DNA of 64,000 nucleotides, from contig NZ_MWIO01000031.1 of the NCBI RefSeq assembly GCF_004799035.1, forward strand, positions 1 to 64,000, read 5' to 3'. Source of the DNA: Rhodanobacter lindaniclasticus. Its GTDB lineage: Bacteria; Pseudomonadota; Gammaproteobacteria; Xanthomonadales; Rhodanobacteraceae. The notes beneath the pieces are model-generated. The model did not search any database. It saw nothing but the letters and a program-made list of their open reading frames with translations, and had not been told where the DNA came from. Made by a program: the position numbers and the translations under genes. This document shows, in pieces, positions 19,465-28,592 of this stretch (its first letter is position 1; the number at the start of each line of letters is the position of its first letter).

Positions 19465-21156
19465 ATGCCGCGCGGCATCCGCCGGTGGCTGGGCGTGGCG
19501 TTGGCCAGCCTCGGCCTGCTGCTCGCGGCCGCATACGCGCAAGGCGCCGCCGCGCCGCCGCCGATCGCCCGGCTGGCGCCGGGCGGCATCGACGCGCAGT
19601 GGCAAACGATCACCCTGCATCGCCACGGCGCCGTCGGCGACCGGGTGGCGGTGACCATCGGCATCCCCTTCCCGCCCGGCATGCTGCACGACGCGCGGCA
19701 GGTGCGGATCGAGGGCGCGCGCGGCCAGCTCGTGCCGGCGCATGTCGAGGCCACCTTGCGCTGGCATTTCGACGGCGGCGGCATCCGCGCCGTGCGCGCG
19801 CAGTTCCATGCCACGCTGGCCGGCGACAGCGCGCAGCTGCGTTTCGCCCTCGCTCCAGCCGGCGCCGCCACGAGCGCCGCGCCGGGCTGGCCCTACGCCG
19901 ACGAGCTGGTGGACGGCCCCGACGGCGTGCGCGTGCCGGGGGTGCTGGCCACGCTCAGTCCGCAATGGATGGCCGCCTCCCTGATCGCCGGTCCGCAGGT
20001 GCCGGCGGTGCCGCCCGGCGCCTACGACCGCTACTTCGAAGCCCAGTTCGCCTGGGCACGCAAGCTGCCGCGCAGCGATGGCTCGGCGTGGCTGTTCGAT
20101 CGCCCCACCACGCTGTTCCAGCAGTACGTGCGCACCGGCCGCGTCGATTACCTCGCCGCCGCGGTCGAGAGCTACCACTTCTACATGGCGCACATCCGCC
20201 GCTTCGGTGCGCCGGGCTGGCCGCTGTGCGGCGGCGGTTTCAAGCTGGGCGAGGTGAACCCCTGCGACCCGAAGTACGTCTACATCCAGCCCACCCTGCT
20301 CGCGCTCGGCCTTACCGGCGACGACAGCCAGGACGACGGCGCGCTGATCGAGCGCATGGTCGGCGCGTGGGATACCGGCGGCTGGACCATCCCCGCCGGC
20401 CCCTACACCGGGCTCACCCAGAAGTTCTTCACCGAACGCCAGGCCGGGCTGGGCCTGCTGCAGATCGTCAGCGCGTGGGAACTCACCGGCAAGCGCGAAT
20501 ACCTGCGACACATCGGCGATCGCGTGGGCTGGCTGTACCAGCACCAGCAGCACAATCCCGATGGCCTGGGCAACGACGGCTCCTGGCGCAGCAGCTGGGA
20601 CATGCATGAAGGCAATCCGTACGACGCGGCCACCGACGTGCCGGGCAGCTCGCCATGGATGACGCAGAACATCATCGACGGCCTGTGGCATGCCTGGCTG
20701 GCCACGGGCGACGCGCGCATCCCGCCGATGATCACCGCGTTCGGCCGCTATCTCGAGCGTTACGGCTGGATCGACGCCAAAACCGTGGCCACGGTCGGCA
20801 AGGACTGGCGCGACCCGTGCAGCGGACCGGGTGGCCAGATCAGCTGGTACTGGTCATCGGCCCACGTCGACCGGGCCAGGCTGGTCGCCATCGAGAACGC
20901 CGACGGCTGGTACAGCGATGCGCACAACGTGGAGCTGACCCTTCCGGTGGCCGCCGCCCGCTATTTCAGCACTGACCCGAAACTGCAGCAGGCGCTGGAC
21001 CGGCGCATGCAGGCGCTGGCCTCATCGTACAACCTCGCCTGCGCCCGCAACGCCGGCACGGCGCGACGCTTCAACTGGAACAACCGCGGCACCGGCGTGG
21101 TGCAGTGGCTGATGCGCCAGCGTGCGGGCAGCGGCGCCGCGCCGGCACAGCCCTGA
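19465..21156 (+). CDS. Secreted glycan-active protein, RIFT-barrel/(alpha/alpha)6-like
   Basis: A 563-residue secreted protein with an N-terminal hydrophobic signal (about residues 5-25, ending AQGAAA). The N-terminal third is a beta-rich domain. The remainder is helical with repeated W/Y/H-rich motifs (GGGFKLGEVNP, DMHEGNPYDAATD, DVPGSSPWMTQ, AHNVELTLPVAAARYF) like the alpha/alpha barrels of polysaccharide lyases and hydrolases. It may trim or degrade the exopolysaccharide made by the locus. ATG at 19465 is preferred because GGTGA lies five bases before it; a GTG overlapping the galE stop (19456) is an alternative. No precise family could be named. Confidence 0.6.
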   Translation: MPRGIRRWLGVALASLGLLLAAAYAQGAAAPPPIARLAPGGIDAQWQTITLHRHGAVGDRVAVTIGIPFPPGMLHDARQVRIEGARGQLVPAHVEATLRWHFDGGGIRAVRAQFHATLAGDSAQLRFALAPAGAATSAAPGWPYADELVDGPDGVRVPGVLATLSPQWMAASLIAGPQVPAVPPGAYDRYFEAQFAWARKLPRSDGSAWLFDRPTTLFQQYVRTGRVDYLAAAVESYHFYMAHIRRFGAPGWPLCGGGFKLGEVNPCDPKYVYIQPTLLALGLTGDDSQDDGALIERMVGAWDTGGWTIPAGPYTGLTQKFFTERQAGLGLLQIVSAWELTGKREYLRHIGDRVGWLYQHQQHNPDGLGNDGSWRSSWDMHEGNPYDAATDVPGSSPWMTQNIIDGLWHAWLATGDARIPPMITAFGRYLERYGWIDAKTVATVGKDWRDPCSGPGGQISWYWSSAHVDRARLVAIENADGWYSDAHNVELTLPVAAARYFSTDPKLQQALDRRMQALASSYNLACARNAGTARRFNWNNRGTGVVQWLMRQRAGSGAAPAQP

Positions 21157-21166
21157 GGCGCGCGAG

Positions 21167-21976
21167 TCAGGTCGACCGGCGCGGTCGCCGCCGCTTGGCG
21201 AAGGCGTGCCACACGTAGCGCAGCATGCACAGCGAAGCGCGGATCACGCCGAGGTTTTCGACTTGGCGGTAGATCGTCCATTGCCAGCGCGCCGCGCGCA
21301 GCTTGTTGGCCGACAGCGACGACTCGCGCACCAGATACCAGGCCAGCGGCTCGTCGCTGTCTGCCCGCACCGCCGAACCGGCGCGGCGAACCTGCTCCAG
21401 CCAGAACGCATAGTCCTCGTGGCCGATCCGGCGAAACGGCACGTCGCCCAGCTCACGCGCGTACAAGCCGGTGAGGTTGCCGATGAAGTTGCTGGCCAGC
21501 ATGTCGCGATGGCCCAGCCGCGCCGGCGGATCGACCCGGCTGAGCACCCGGCCATCTTCCGCCACGCGCCAGTAGGCCGCGTAGCTGATCCGCTCGCCGC
21601 TGGCGCGCAGGCTGGCCAGTTGTCGCTCCAGCTTGGCCGGGTGCCACCAGTCGTCGGCGTCGAGAAAGGCGATGTAGTCGCCACGCGCGGCGGTCAGCGC
21701 GGCATTGCGCGCGGCGGCGACGCCGCCGTTCACCGGCTGGCGCTGCACGCGCACGCGCGCATCGGCCTGCGCAAAACCCTGCAGGATCGCCAGCGACTCG
21801 TCGTGCGAACCATCGTCCACCGCGACCAGCTCCAGGTTGCGGTGGCTCTGCGCCAGCACCGACTCCACTGCCCGCGGCAACCATGCCGCGGCGTTGTACA
21901 CCGGCATCACCACGCTGACCAGGTCGCCGCCCAGCGCGGACGTCGGGACAGCGGTCGTGGTCGCCGCGGTCGTCAT
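21167..21976 (-). CDS. Family 2 glycosyltransferase
   Basis: A 269-residue GT-A glycosyltransferase: VSVVMPVYNAAAWLPRAVESVL near the N-terminus, the acidic VAVDDGS, and FLDADDWW as the DxD metal-binding region. After that comes the HEDYAFWLEQ acceptor region. It probably adds one sugar to the lipid-linked repeat unit on the cytoplasmic face. The ATG overlaps the stop of the polysaccharide deacetylase gene upstream (ATGA). It ends 10 bp from the stop of the convergent glycan-active gene. Confidence 0.92.
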   Translation of the reverse strand: MTTAATTTAVPTSALGGDLVSVVMPVYNAAAWLPRAVESVLAQSHRNLELVAVDDGSHDESLAILQGFAQADARVRVQRQPVNGGVAAARNAALTAARGDYIAFLDADDWWHPAKLERQLASLRASGERISYAAYWRVAEDGRVLSRVDPPARLGHRDMLASNFIGNLTGLYARELGDVPFRRIGHEDYAFWLEQVRRAGSAVRADSDEPLAWYLVRESSLSANKLRAARWQWTIYRQVENLGVIRASLCMLRYVWHAFAKRRRPRRST

Positions 21977-22968
21977 GCGAACAGCTGCGGCAAGGTCACG
22001 AGGCAGCGGAACCAGTCGGTGTCCAGCTCCGTCTCCACCGCCACGCGAGGGATGTCGTACGCGTCCCAGCGGTCGTAACGGGCGTGCCCGCCGTAGTAGC
22101 TGAAGGCATGTTCCACGCCTGCCTCGCGCAGGCAGTCGCGGGTGGTCTGGTCGAACGCGCCGCGGTTGCCGACCGGATAGCTGAAGCAGCGCATCGGCGC
22201 CCCCAGCTCTTCGGCGAGCCGGCGCGCACAGCCCCGGATCTCGTCGCGCTGGCCCTGCGCCGACATGTGCGACAGCACCGGGTGATGCACCGTATGCCCG
22301 CCGATGGTCATGCCCGCCGCCTGCATCTCGCGCAGCATGTCCCAGTCCATCCACAGCGCATCGCCGGCGCGCGGACCCGCGCGGCCGGTGCCGGCGGCAT
22401 CCGCCACGGCATCGAGGTATGCGCCCGTGGCCTGCTCGGGCATTTCCTTGTACTTGCGCAGCAGCCGGCGCACGGCGGCCTCGCGCTCTGGCTCGTCGAA
22501 GCGGACCGGCGCATCGAACCACGCCGGCAGGTGCAGCGATTCGTGCCGGCTGCTGCGCACCATCCAGGCGATCTCGTCCCACCACGGCAGGCTCGGCGCG
22601 TCGATGAAACCGGTGGCGACGAAGAAGGTGGCGCTCACCCCTTCGCGGCGCAGGATCGGCAACGCCGTCTGGTAATTGTCGCGATAGCCGTCGTCGAAGG
22701 TGATCATCGCGTAGCGGCCGCGCCTGGCGCCGAGTACCCGCGGCAGGTCGGCCGGGTCGATGATTTCCAGCTGCGTCTTGCAGAAACGAACCTGTTCGGC
22801 GAACGACTCCGCGCTGGCGCTCCACAGGCCGCGGTCGAACGGTGAATCCAGCGCGTCGCCGATGCGGTGATAGTTGAGCACCAGCACGCCCGACCAGCGC
22901 ACGCTCCGGTGCAGCAGCGCGCGCAGGCCGCTGCGGCAGAGCAGGCGCGAGGCGATCGCTTTCTTCAT
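21973..22968 (-). CDS. Polysaccharide deacetylase (NodB-type)
   Basis: A 331-residue protein with a NodB homology domain: ITFDDGY with D92/D93, and the metal-binding H-x3-H in GGHTVHHP (about residues 228-234). It removes acetyl groups from N-acetylated sugars of the polymer or its lipid-linked precursor. The N-terminus (MKKAIASRLLCRSG) is not a clear signal peptide. The start at 22966-22968 gives a family-typical length. It lies in a coupled minus-strand operon of four genes (25234 to 21167). Confidence 0.92.
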   Translation of the reverse strand: MKKAIASRLLCRSGLRALLHRSVRWSGVLVLNYHRIGDALDSPFDRGLWSASAESFAEQVRFCKTQLEIIDPADLPRVLGARRGRYAMITFDDGYRDNYQTALPILRREGVSATFFVATGFIDAPSLPWWDEIAWMVRSSRHESLHLPAWFDAPVRFDEPEREAAVRRLLRKYKEMPEQATGAYLDAVADAAGTGRAGPRAGDALWMDWDMLREMQAAGMTIGGHTVHHPVLSHMSAQGQRDEIRGCARRLAEELGAPMRCFSYPVGNRGAFDQTTRDCLREAGVEHAFSYYGGHARYDRWDAYDIPRVAVETELDTDWFRCLVTLPQLFA

Positions 22969-22982
22969 CGGAAACACCCCGC

Positions 22983-24173
22983 TCAGCCCGGTGTAACCAG
23001 TTTGACGAACCGGCGCAGCACGCGCGCGGCCAGCTGGCGCATCCGGTCGAGCAGCGCCCGCGGCGTGTGCCGGCGACAGGACGCGCACAGCAGCTGGCGT
23101 TGTTCGGTGGCCAGCGATTTCTTGTACGAGCTCACCCCGCGCAGGAAATCGTAATGGCCGATGCCGCGCTGGGCCAGGTGCCGCATCAGCAGCAGGTTCG
23201 CGGCGGTGCCCGAACTGCGCAGCACGCCGGAGTCGAGCGGGGCGACACCGAATTGATACAGGTCGAACTTGCGCGCGGTCACGAAGCCGTACAGCACGGC
23301 AAAGACCGCGCCCTGGTGCGAGAACCGCGCCAGCACCGCGCGCCCGCCGGGCACCCACTGGCGCACCAGGTCGCGATGGAACTCGGTGAAGCGCGGCGCC
23401 GAAAAGCACCCCGGCTCGCCGGCCGCCACCCAACGCGCCTGGTGAACGCGCACGAGATCGTCGAAGTACGCATCCGCCACCGCGGCATCGGCCAGCTCGA
23501 CCGTGATGCCGGCGCGCTCGGCGTCGCGCAGGTACTGGCGCGCGTGCATGCGCGTCTTCGACGACAGGCTCGCCAGGTACGCATCGAAGCCGTCGCCCAG
23601 CCGCGCGATGGGACAGGCGCCGCGCGACACCAGGTGCAGGCGGGCGTGGCCGGCAAAGGTGTGGCGCCAGCGCAGCAGCGCCGAATGCTCGGACAGATCG
23701 AGCAGTTCCAGCGTGTCCCAGGCCATGGCGTCGATCGCCTGCCACGCGGCCTGCACGCAGGCCATGCCTTCGTCGGGCAGCAGCAGCAGGTCCAGGTAAT
23801 CGGCGCAGACTTCCTCGAACTCCGCCTCGCCGGTGGAGAGAAAGCGCAGGCAGCGCACGCCGAACCGGCCACCGCGGCCGACATCCAGGTACAGCGGCAG
23901 CACGCCGACCAGGCGCGCGCCGCGCCACAACGTGATGATGCGCAGGCCGCCGCGGCCATACTCCGGACCGTAGACATTCCACCAGTGGCGCAGCCAGGTG
24001 AAATCCAGCGGCGTCGATGCGGTGGGGCTGGCCTGGTACAGCGCGTCCCAGTCGGCGCGAATCGCGTCCCACGCGACGACGTCCCCGATCACGCGCAAGG
24101 TCGGTGCTGACGCCGGCAAGCCGCTTGTCCGCGAGGGCGCCCCCGTGTCCGGCGACGCCTGGTTCAACGTCAT
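22983..24173 (-). CDS. FemAB/CelD-like GNAT acyltransferase
   Basis: A 396-residue protein with the Acetyltransf_6/CelD layout. The first half carries LDFTWLRHWWNVYGP and LRIITLWRGARLVGVLPLY. The second half contains SSKTRMHARQYLRDAERAG and the C-terminal DFLRGVSSYKKSLAT block. These double-GNAT proteins are common in exopolysaccharide loci (CelD, XrtA-FemAB) and acylate or aminoacylate sugars or peptides. In a locus that also makes a peptide, it is one candidate for attaching aminoacyl groups to the polysaccharide. Start overlaps the glycosyltransferase stop by ATGA. Confidence 0.82.
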   Translation of the reverse strand: MTLNQASPDTGAPSRTSGLPASAPTLRVIGDVVAWDAIRADWDALYQASPTASTPLDFTWLRHWWNVYGPEYGRGGLRIITLWRGARLVGVLPLYLDVGRGGRFGVRCLRFLSTGEAEFEEVCADYLDLLLLPDEGMACVQAAWQAIDAMAWDTLELLDLSEHSALLRWRHTFAGHARLHLVSRGACPIARLGDGFDAYLASLSSKTRMHARQYLRDAERAGITVELADAAVADAYFDDLVRVHQARWVAAGEPGCFSAPRFTEFHRDLVRQWVPGGRAVLARFSHQGAVFAVLYGFVTARKFDLYQFGVAPLDSGVLRSSGTAANLLLMRHLAQRGIGHYDFLRGVSSYKKSLATEQRQLLCASCRRHTPRALLDRMRQLAARVLRRFVKLVTPG

Positions 24174-25234
24174 GGCGACGCCACCGTGCGCTGGCGCAGA
24201 TGCCGGCGGTGGGCCCGCAGCCAGTGGCGCAACATCGCCGGCAGGTAGCAGCTGATGAACAGTTCCCACGCGCGTTTCTGCAGCCAGCGATGGCGGATGC
24301 TGGCAAACAGGTGGGCGCGCGCCGCCGCCATGTCGTTCGCCTCGAACTGCAGCTCGCCGATCCATTCGTGGGCATCGGCCAGCGCACCGTCGATCATTCG
24401 CCGCGGCAGGTGGATCTCGTCGCGCGCGGTTTCGATCAGCGGGGCGATCGTGCGCAGGAAGTTGGTGGCGGTGTGGATGCGGTATTCCGCGCGGGTCAGC
24501 CGGTCGGGCATGCCGCGCTGATACCGGATGGTGGGCAGGTCGACGAAACCCACCGGGCCGTGGCGACAGGTGCGCAGGTGAAAATCGAAGTCTTCGCCGG
24601 AATAGCGCAGGGTCTCGTCGAAGGCCACCACCTTTTCCAGCCGCTCGCGGCGGATCAGCACGGTGGAGGTGTGCACCAGGTTACCCATGATCATCTGCGA
24701 AAAGATCATGCCGATGCGCAGCGGCGCGGCGCCGACCACCGCCTCCATCGTCGGCACGAACGAGCGCAGCGGCACGCTGTGCTGGAACAACGAATCATCG
24801 GGAAACAGCGCGTAGGTGCTGTACATGGTGCGGATGTACGCGCGGTTGAACACGCGCCCGTTCGGGTCGATCGCCTCCATGTCGGTCCACACCATGCCCA
24901 GCTCGGGAAACTGCTGCATGCAGCGCAGCTGCAGTTCGATCTTCCAGGGTTGCCAGACATCGTCCGAATCGAGCAATGCCGCGAACTCGCCGCGGGCCAG
25001 CCGCAGGCCGTGGTTGCGCGCTGCCGCGACGCCGGCGTTGGGCTGGGTGATGTAGTGCAGGCGAGGCTCGTCGCCGTAGCGCTGCCGGACGAGTTCGGCC
25101 GTCTCGTCGGTGGAACCGTCGTCGACGAGCAGGATCTCCAGTTCGGCATGCGTCTGGGCCAGCACGCTGTCCAGCGTGCGCGCCAGGCAATAGGCACGAT
25201 TGAACGTGGGGATGACTACGCTGACCAGTGCCAT
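24170..25234 (-). CDS. Family 2 glycosyltransferase
   Basis: A 354-residue GT-A glycosyltransferase. MALVSVVIPTFNRAYCLARTLD opens the domain, followed by LLVDDGSTDET and LLDSDDVWQPWK (DxD). Further on comes YSGEDFDFHLRTC, containing the conserved ED acceptor motif. The C-terminal 100 residues are helical. The start at 25232-25234 places the family motif at residue 1; the longer in-frame extension has no similarity. It begins the operon deacetylase/acyltransferase/glycosyltransferase reading to 21167. 269 bp of non-coding DNA lie upstream. Confidence 0.92.
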   Translation of the reverse strand: MALVSVVIPTFNRAYCLARTLDSVLAQTHAELEILLVDDGSTDETAELVRQRYGDEPRLHYITQPNAGVAAARNHGLRLARGEFAALLDSDDVWQPWKIELQLRCMQQFPELGMVWTDMEAIDPNGRVFNRAYIRTMYSTYALFPDDSLFQHSVPLRSFVPTMEAVVGAAPLRIGMIFSQMIMGNLVHTSTVLIRRERLEKVVAFDETLRYSGEDFDFHLRTCRHGPVGFVDLPTIRYQRGMPDRLTRAEYRIHTATNFLRTIAPLIETARDEIHLPRRMIDGALADAHEWIGELQFEANDMAAARAHLFASIRHRWLQKRAWELFISCYLPAMLRHWLRAHRRHLRQRTVASP

Positions 25235-25503
25235 GGGTACCCGACCACTCCTGCATCCAGTGACAACACGAAGCCTCGACTCGCCTGCCACCGCCCCTGC
25301 CGCGCCGGTCGCCCCCTGTCACGCGCACCGCCGGCCGACCCCTCCCGGTCGCAAAGAGGCATGGAACCTCCGCGAGCGCGCGGGCAGCGCCGGAAACGGC
25401 GTCATTGTATGCGTTTTCCGGATCGCCGGGCACCGCTTTCCACGCTCCACCCGGGCCTGCGGGCAGCGCCGGCCAGCACCCCGGGCCGGCCCCCGGACCC
25501 GGG

Positions 25504-26436
25504 TCAAACAGCCGGTTTGCGCGCGATGAAGTCGATCGAGGTGATGCACAGGCGCTCGGCCGGGATCGACGCGAATTGCGGGGCGATCTTCAACTCCGTC
25601 AGCTCGCGCAGGCGCCGGGCCGGGGGCGAGGTCACCCGGGTCACGATGGCGAAACCGGCGGCCTCGGCGAACTCCACGAAGGCATCCGCGCGCAGCCGGT
25701 TCTGGTACAGGAAGGCGTTGTTCCAGCGCCGCCATTGCGCGTCCGGATACTGCAGGTAGTTGAGCTGGGTGATGCGGGAGTCCACGTAGGCGTAGTGGTC
25801 GCCGCAATTGACCGAGTGGAACATGATCCCGCCGGGGCGCAGGATGCGCTTCGCCTCGCCGAAGATGCCGCCGATGGCCTCCGGCGCCACGTGCTCCAGC
25901 ACGCTGTTGGAGAACACGCAATCGATATGGTCCGGCGGCAGGTCGGTACGGGCGGCATCGGCCGGCGCGCGGTAATCGACCACGCCGGCGGTCGCCGCGG
26001 CCAGGTCGGCGGAACGTTCCAGCGCGGCGGCCAGCTGCTGCTGGCGCTGATGCACCTCGGCCTCGGGCACGCCGGCGACCTCGGCGATCAGGGCGACGTG
26101 CCGCTCCAGTCCGCGCGCGCAGGCGCGCAGCAGATCCCGGCGCAGGTGCCGGTTGAGGTCGACGGTGACCACGCGCCGGGCGCCGGCCAGGAAGCAGCAC
26201 AGCGGAAAGGTGGGATACCAGCCGCTGCCGATCTCGAACAGCCGCGCCCCCGCCATCGGCACGCCGACCTCGCGCAACTGGTTGGCCATCAGCCGCCAGT
26301 CGTCGATCTTGATGTCGAACTCGCGATCGAAGTCGCGCAGCCCGCCGAACCGCCGCTGCAGCTGGTAATGGATCGCGTCGCCACCCGGCATCACGCCGAG
26401 CACCTTCTGCAGCAACCCCTTCGTGCGCCAGTCCAT
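25504..26436 (-). CDS. SAM-dependent methyltransferase
   Basis: A 310-residue class I methyltransferase. LFEIGSGWYPTFPLCCFLAG (about residues 65-84) holds the SAM-binding glycine motif. DHIDCVFSNSVLEHVAPE is the acidic motif III region, and AKRILRPGGIMFHSV follows. It is likely to methylate a sugar or a carboxylate of the exopolysaccharide. AGGAGG lies a good distance before the ATG at 26434-26436. It is separated by about 70 bp from the deacetylase-like gene upstream and read in the same direction. Confidence 0.88.
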   Translation of the reverse strand: MDWRTKGLLQKVLGVMPGGDAIHYQLQRRFGGLRDFDREFDIKIDDWRLMANQLREVGVPMAGARLFEIGSGWYPTFPLCCFLAGARRVVTVDLNRHLRRDLLRACARGLERHVALIAEVAGVPEAEVHQRQQQLAAALERSADLAAATAGVVDYRAPADAARTDLPPDHIDCVFSNSVLEHVAPEAIGGIFGEAKRILRPGGIMFHSVNCGDHYAYVDSRITQLNYLQYPDAQWRRWNNAFLYQNRLRADAFVEFAEAAGFAIVTRVTSPPARRLRELTELKIAPQFASIPAERLCITSIDFIARKPAV

Positions 26437-26507
26437 CTGCTTCCCTCCTTCGAGGACGGAAATGATGCCGGGATCACGCCGTGGCGATCCGCGCGAGCGC
26501 GGCGTCG

Positions 26508-27674
26508 CTACGCCCCCGCAAGCCGGTGCGGCGGCGGCGGCAGCAGGAAATCGCGGAACGTGTGCGGGTTGCCGCGATGCCCGGCCTCGGCGGCCTTGAT
26601 GATGTTGTAGGTCTCGCGCGCCGTCACGTAGTGCAGCACATGGCGCTTGCCGTCGTTGTAGACGCGCTCCAGGTGCTCGTGCATGCGCTGCGCGGCGGCG
26701 CCCAGCAGGGTATCCATGTCGCGTTCCTGGGTGCCGTGCGTGTGCACCTTGACGAACACCCACTCCGGCCGCCCCTCGACGTGGATGCCGGTGGCCACCC
26801 ACGCGTCGACCCGCTCGGGCGTGGGCGGGCAGCCGCGTCGCACGTCGGCATTCTCGATCCGCGGCAGCACGCCGAACTTGCGCTCGCGCCAGTTCAGCCC
26901 CAGCGGCCCCTGCACGATCATCAGGTCGCCGCTGGCCTCGCCGCCCACCCGCACCGGCACGCCGCGATCGTGCGACTTGGGCCGCAGCGGGTCGTCGGTG
27001 GCGTAGTAGATCGCGTTGCTGGTTTTCGTCTGCGTGTCGCTGGGCGCCGACGGCAGGGTGAAGTCGGCGTAGCAGCCGAGCTCGCGCAGCAGGATCAGCT
27101 CGTTGTTGATGCCGCACCAGCGGCCGTCGGCGCGCGAGTTGTCCAGGCTCCAGTTGCCGTGGATGAAGCCGAAGCGCAACTGGCCGGTGACCGGATCGCG
27201 CGGCAGCGCGCCGTGGCGATCGTGCAACAGGGTGTTGAAGCGCTCGATGGTCCGGCGGAAATTCGCCTCGTTGTCGTTGTCGTGGTGCAGGTGGATCTCG
27301 ATCTCGCCGTAGCCCTCGGCGCAGAGCGCGGCGATCTTGTCCAGGTGTTCTTCCAGGTATTCCTCTTCCGGGTAGAAGAACGTGTGCTGCGGCATGCGTC
27401 CGTCGGCATCGCGGTGCGCCCCGGCGAGGGCGCGGTAGTCGCGGCACCAGCGATCGACACGCGCGCGCTGGGTGGCCAGGTCGACCTTGCCCCAGGCCGG
27501 CTCGAAATGGTCGACGAAGCAGAACATCACGTGGATCGGCCCGTCGACCGCCGGCGGCCGCGGGCGGCGCAGATAGCCGGCCAGCCAGTACTGCATGTTG
27601 CGCGCGCGAATCGCCACGGTGATGGCGATCGCCCCCAGTGCCAGCAAGCCCAGGATCAGCCAGACGACGATCAT
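26508..27674 (-). CDS. Divergent NodB-like (polysaccharide deacetylase-like) membrane-anchored protein
   Basis: A 388-residue protein with an N-terminal transmembrane anchor (MIVVWLILGLLALGAIAI). The large domain looks like a diverged NodB fold: FCFVDHFEPAWG stands where TFDDG is expected, EIEIHLHHDND resembles the metal H-x-x-H region, and FGFIHGNWSLDNS suggests the third motif. Canonical catalytic aspartates are not obvious, so activity is uncertain. Its ATG overlaps the stop of the canonical deacetylase gene just upstream. Family not recognised with certainty. Confidence 0.6.
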   Translation of the reverse strand: MIVVWLILGLLALGAIAITVAIRARNMQYWLAGYLRRPRPPAVDGPIHVMFCFVDHFEPAWGKVDLATQRARVDRWCRDYRALAGAHRDADGRMPQHTFFYPEEEYLEEHLDKIAALCAEGYGEIEIHLHHDNDNEANFRRTIERFNTLLHDRHGALPRDPVTGQLRFGFIHGNWSLDNSRADGRWCGINNELILLRELGCYADFTLPSAPSDTQTKTSNAIYYATDDPLRPKSHDRGVPVRVGGEASGDLMIVQGPLGLNWRERKFGVLPRIENADVRRGCPPTPERVDAWVATGIHVEGRPEWVFVKVHTHGTQERDMDTLLGAAAQRMHEHLERVYNDGKRHVLHYVTARETYNIIKAAEAGHRGNPHTFRDFLLPPPPHRLAGA

Positions 27675-28345
27675 GCGCGCGCTCCTTCGACCGTTGCGTC
27701 CACGTCGGCACCGGTAGGCAGCGCGCGGAATTCGAAACCCTCGGAGCGCCACTGCGGCAGCAGCGTTTCCAGCATGCCGATGCAGCAGTCGCCATCGTCA
27801 TGCATCAGCATCACGTCGCCCGGCCGCGGCGGCCGCGCGCGCAGCGCCGCCACCAGTTCGGCCGGGGGCCGCCGCTGATAGTCGAGGCTGTCGTAAGACC
27901 AGTACAGCAGGCGCCGCCGTTCGCGCGCGAGGCGCAGCGTGAGCGCCAGCGAGAACGCGCCGCTGGGCGGGCGCACGCCGTGGTGGCGCACACCGTCGAA
28001 CGCCTGCAGCACGCGGTCGGTGCGGTCGATCTCGTCCATCTTGGCGGCCAGCGACAGCCGGTTGAAATCCGGATGGGTGTACGAGTGGTTGCCCAGCCGG
28101 TGCCCCTCGTCCAGCAGGCGCCGCACCAGCTGCGGCTGGCGCTCGGCCTTGCTGCCGATCAGGAAGAACGTGGCGCGTACCTGGTGCTGCCGCAACAGGT
28201 CCAGCAATGGCGGGGTGTGCTGCGGGTCGGGGCCATCGTCGAAGGTCAGGTACAGCTCGCGGCCGGCACCGGCCGGCATGGCGGTGAGCACCACGGCGTC
28301 GGGCAGGCAGTGCAGCAATCGCGTGCGCTTGAACCAGCCGATCAT
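27671..28345 (-). CDS. Polysaccharide deacetylase (NodB-type)
   Basis: A 224-residue NodB-domain protein: LTFDDGPDP with D36/D37, and the metal-binding H87-x3-H91 (GNHSYTHPDF). PSGAFS and VMLMHDDGD complete the usual motifs. It deacetylates N-acetylhexosamine residues. Two in-frame ATGs are possible, 28345 (MIGWFK) and 28354 (MVAMIGWFK); neither has a strong SD, and the shorter is annotated. It starts an operon with the divergent deacetylase-like gene and methyltransferase. The 247-bp region upstream is shared with a divergently read glycosyltransferase. Confidence 0.9.
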   Translation of the reverse strand: MIGWFKRTRLLHCLPDAVVLTAMPAGAGRELYLTFDDGPDPQHTPPLLDLLRQHQVRATFFLIGSKAERQPQLVRRLLDEGHRLGNHSYTHPDFNRLSLAAKMDEIDRTDRVLQAFDGVRHHGVRPPSGAFSLALTLRLARERRRLLYWSYDSLDYQRRPPAELVAALRARPPRPGDVMLMHDDGDCCIGMLETLLPQWRSEGFEFRALPTGADVDATVEGARA

Positions 28346-28513
28346 GGCGACCATCCGTCGCTGCCGCGCAAGCCGCGCCGGCACCGGCAGAAACCCTTGC
28401 TTGCAGGCATAATCCACCCTTGTCGTCGATGGCGTTTGCAGGGGCTGCCGTCGCCATCCGAATCCGACGCACAGGATATCTTCATTCGGCGCCGAGCCGG
28501 GCGATTTTCGCAT

Positions 28514-28535
28514 GTCCGCCGTCCTTCCGGCGGAC
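28514..28535 (+). other. GC-rich hairpin in the glycosyltransferase leader
   Basis: Perfect 8-bp arms GTCCGCCG and CGGCGGAC flank a six-base loop. The hairpin lies 57 bp before the GTG start at 28593. No T-run follows, so it is not an ordinary terminator. It may affect leader RNA structure or be chance in GC-rich DNA. Confidence 0.35.
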
Positions 28536-28592
28536 ACGCGGAGATCACGGCGCCGGCCGACACACCCACGTTTGCGATCCGCGGAGAGACGC

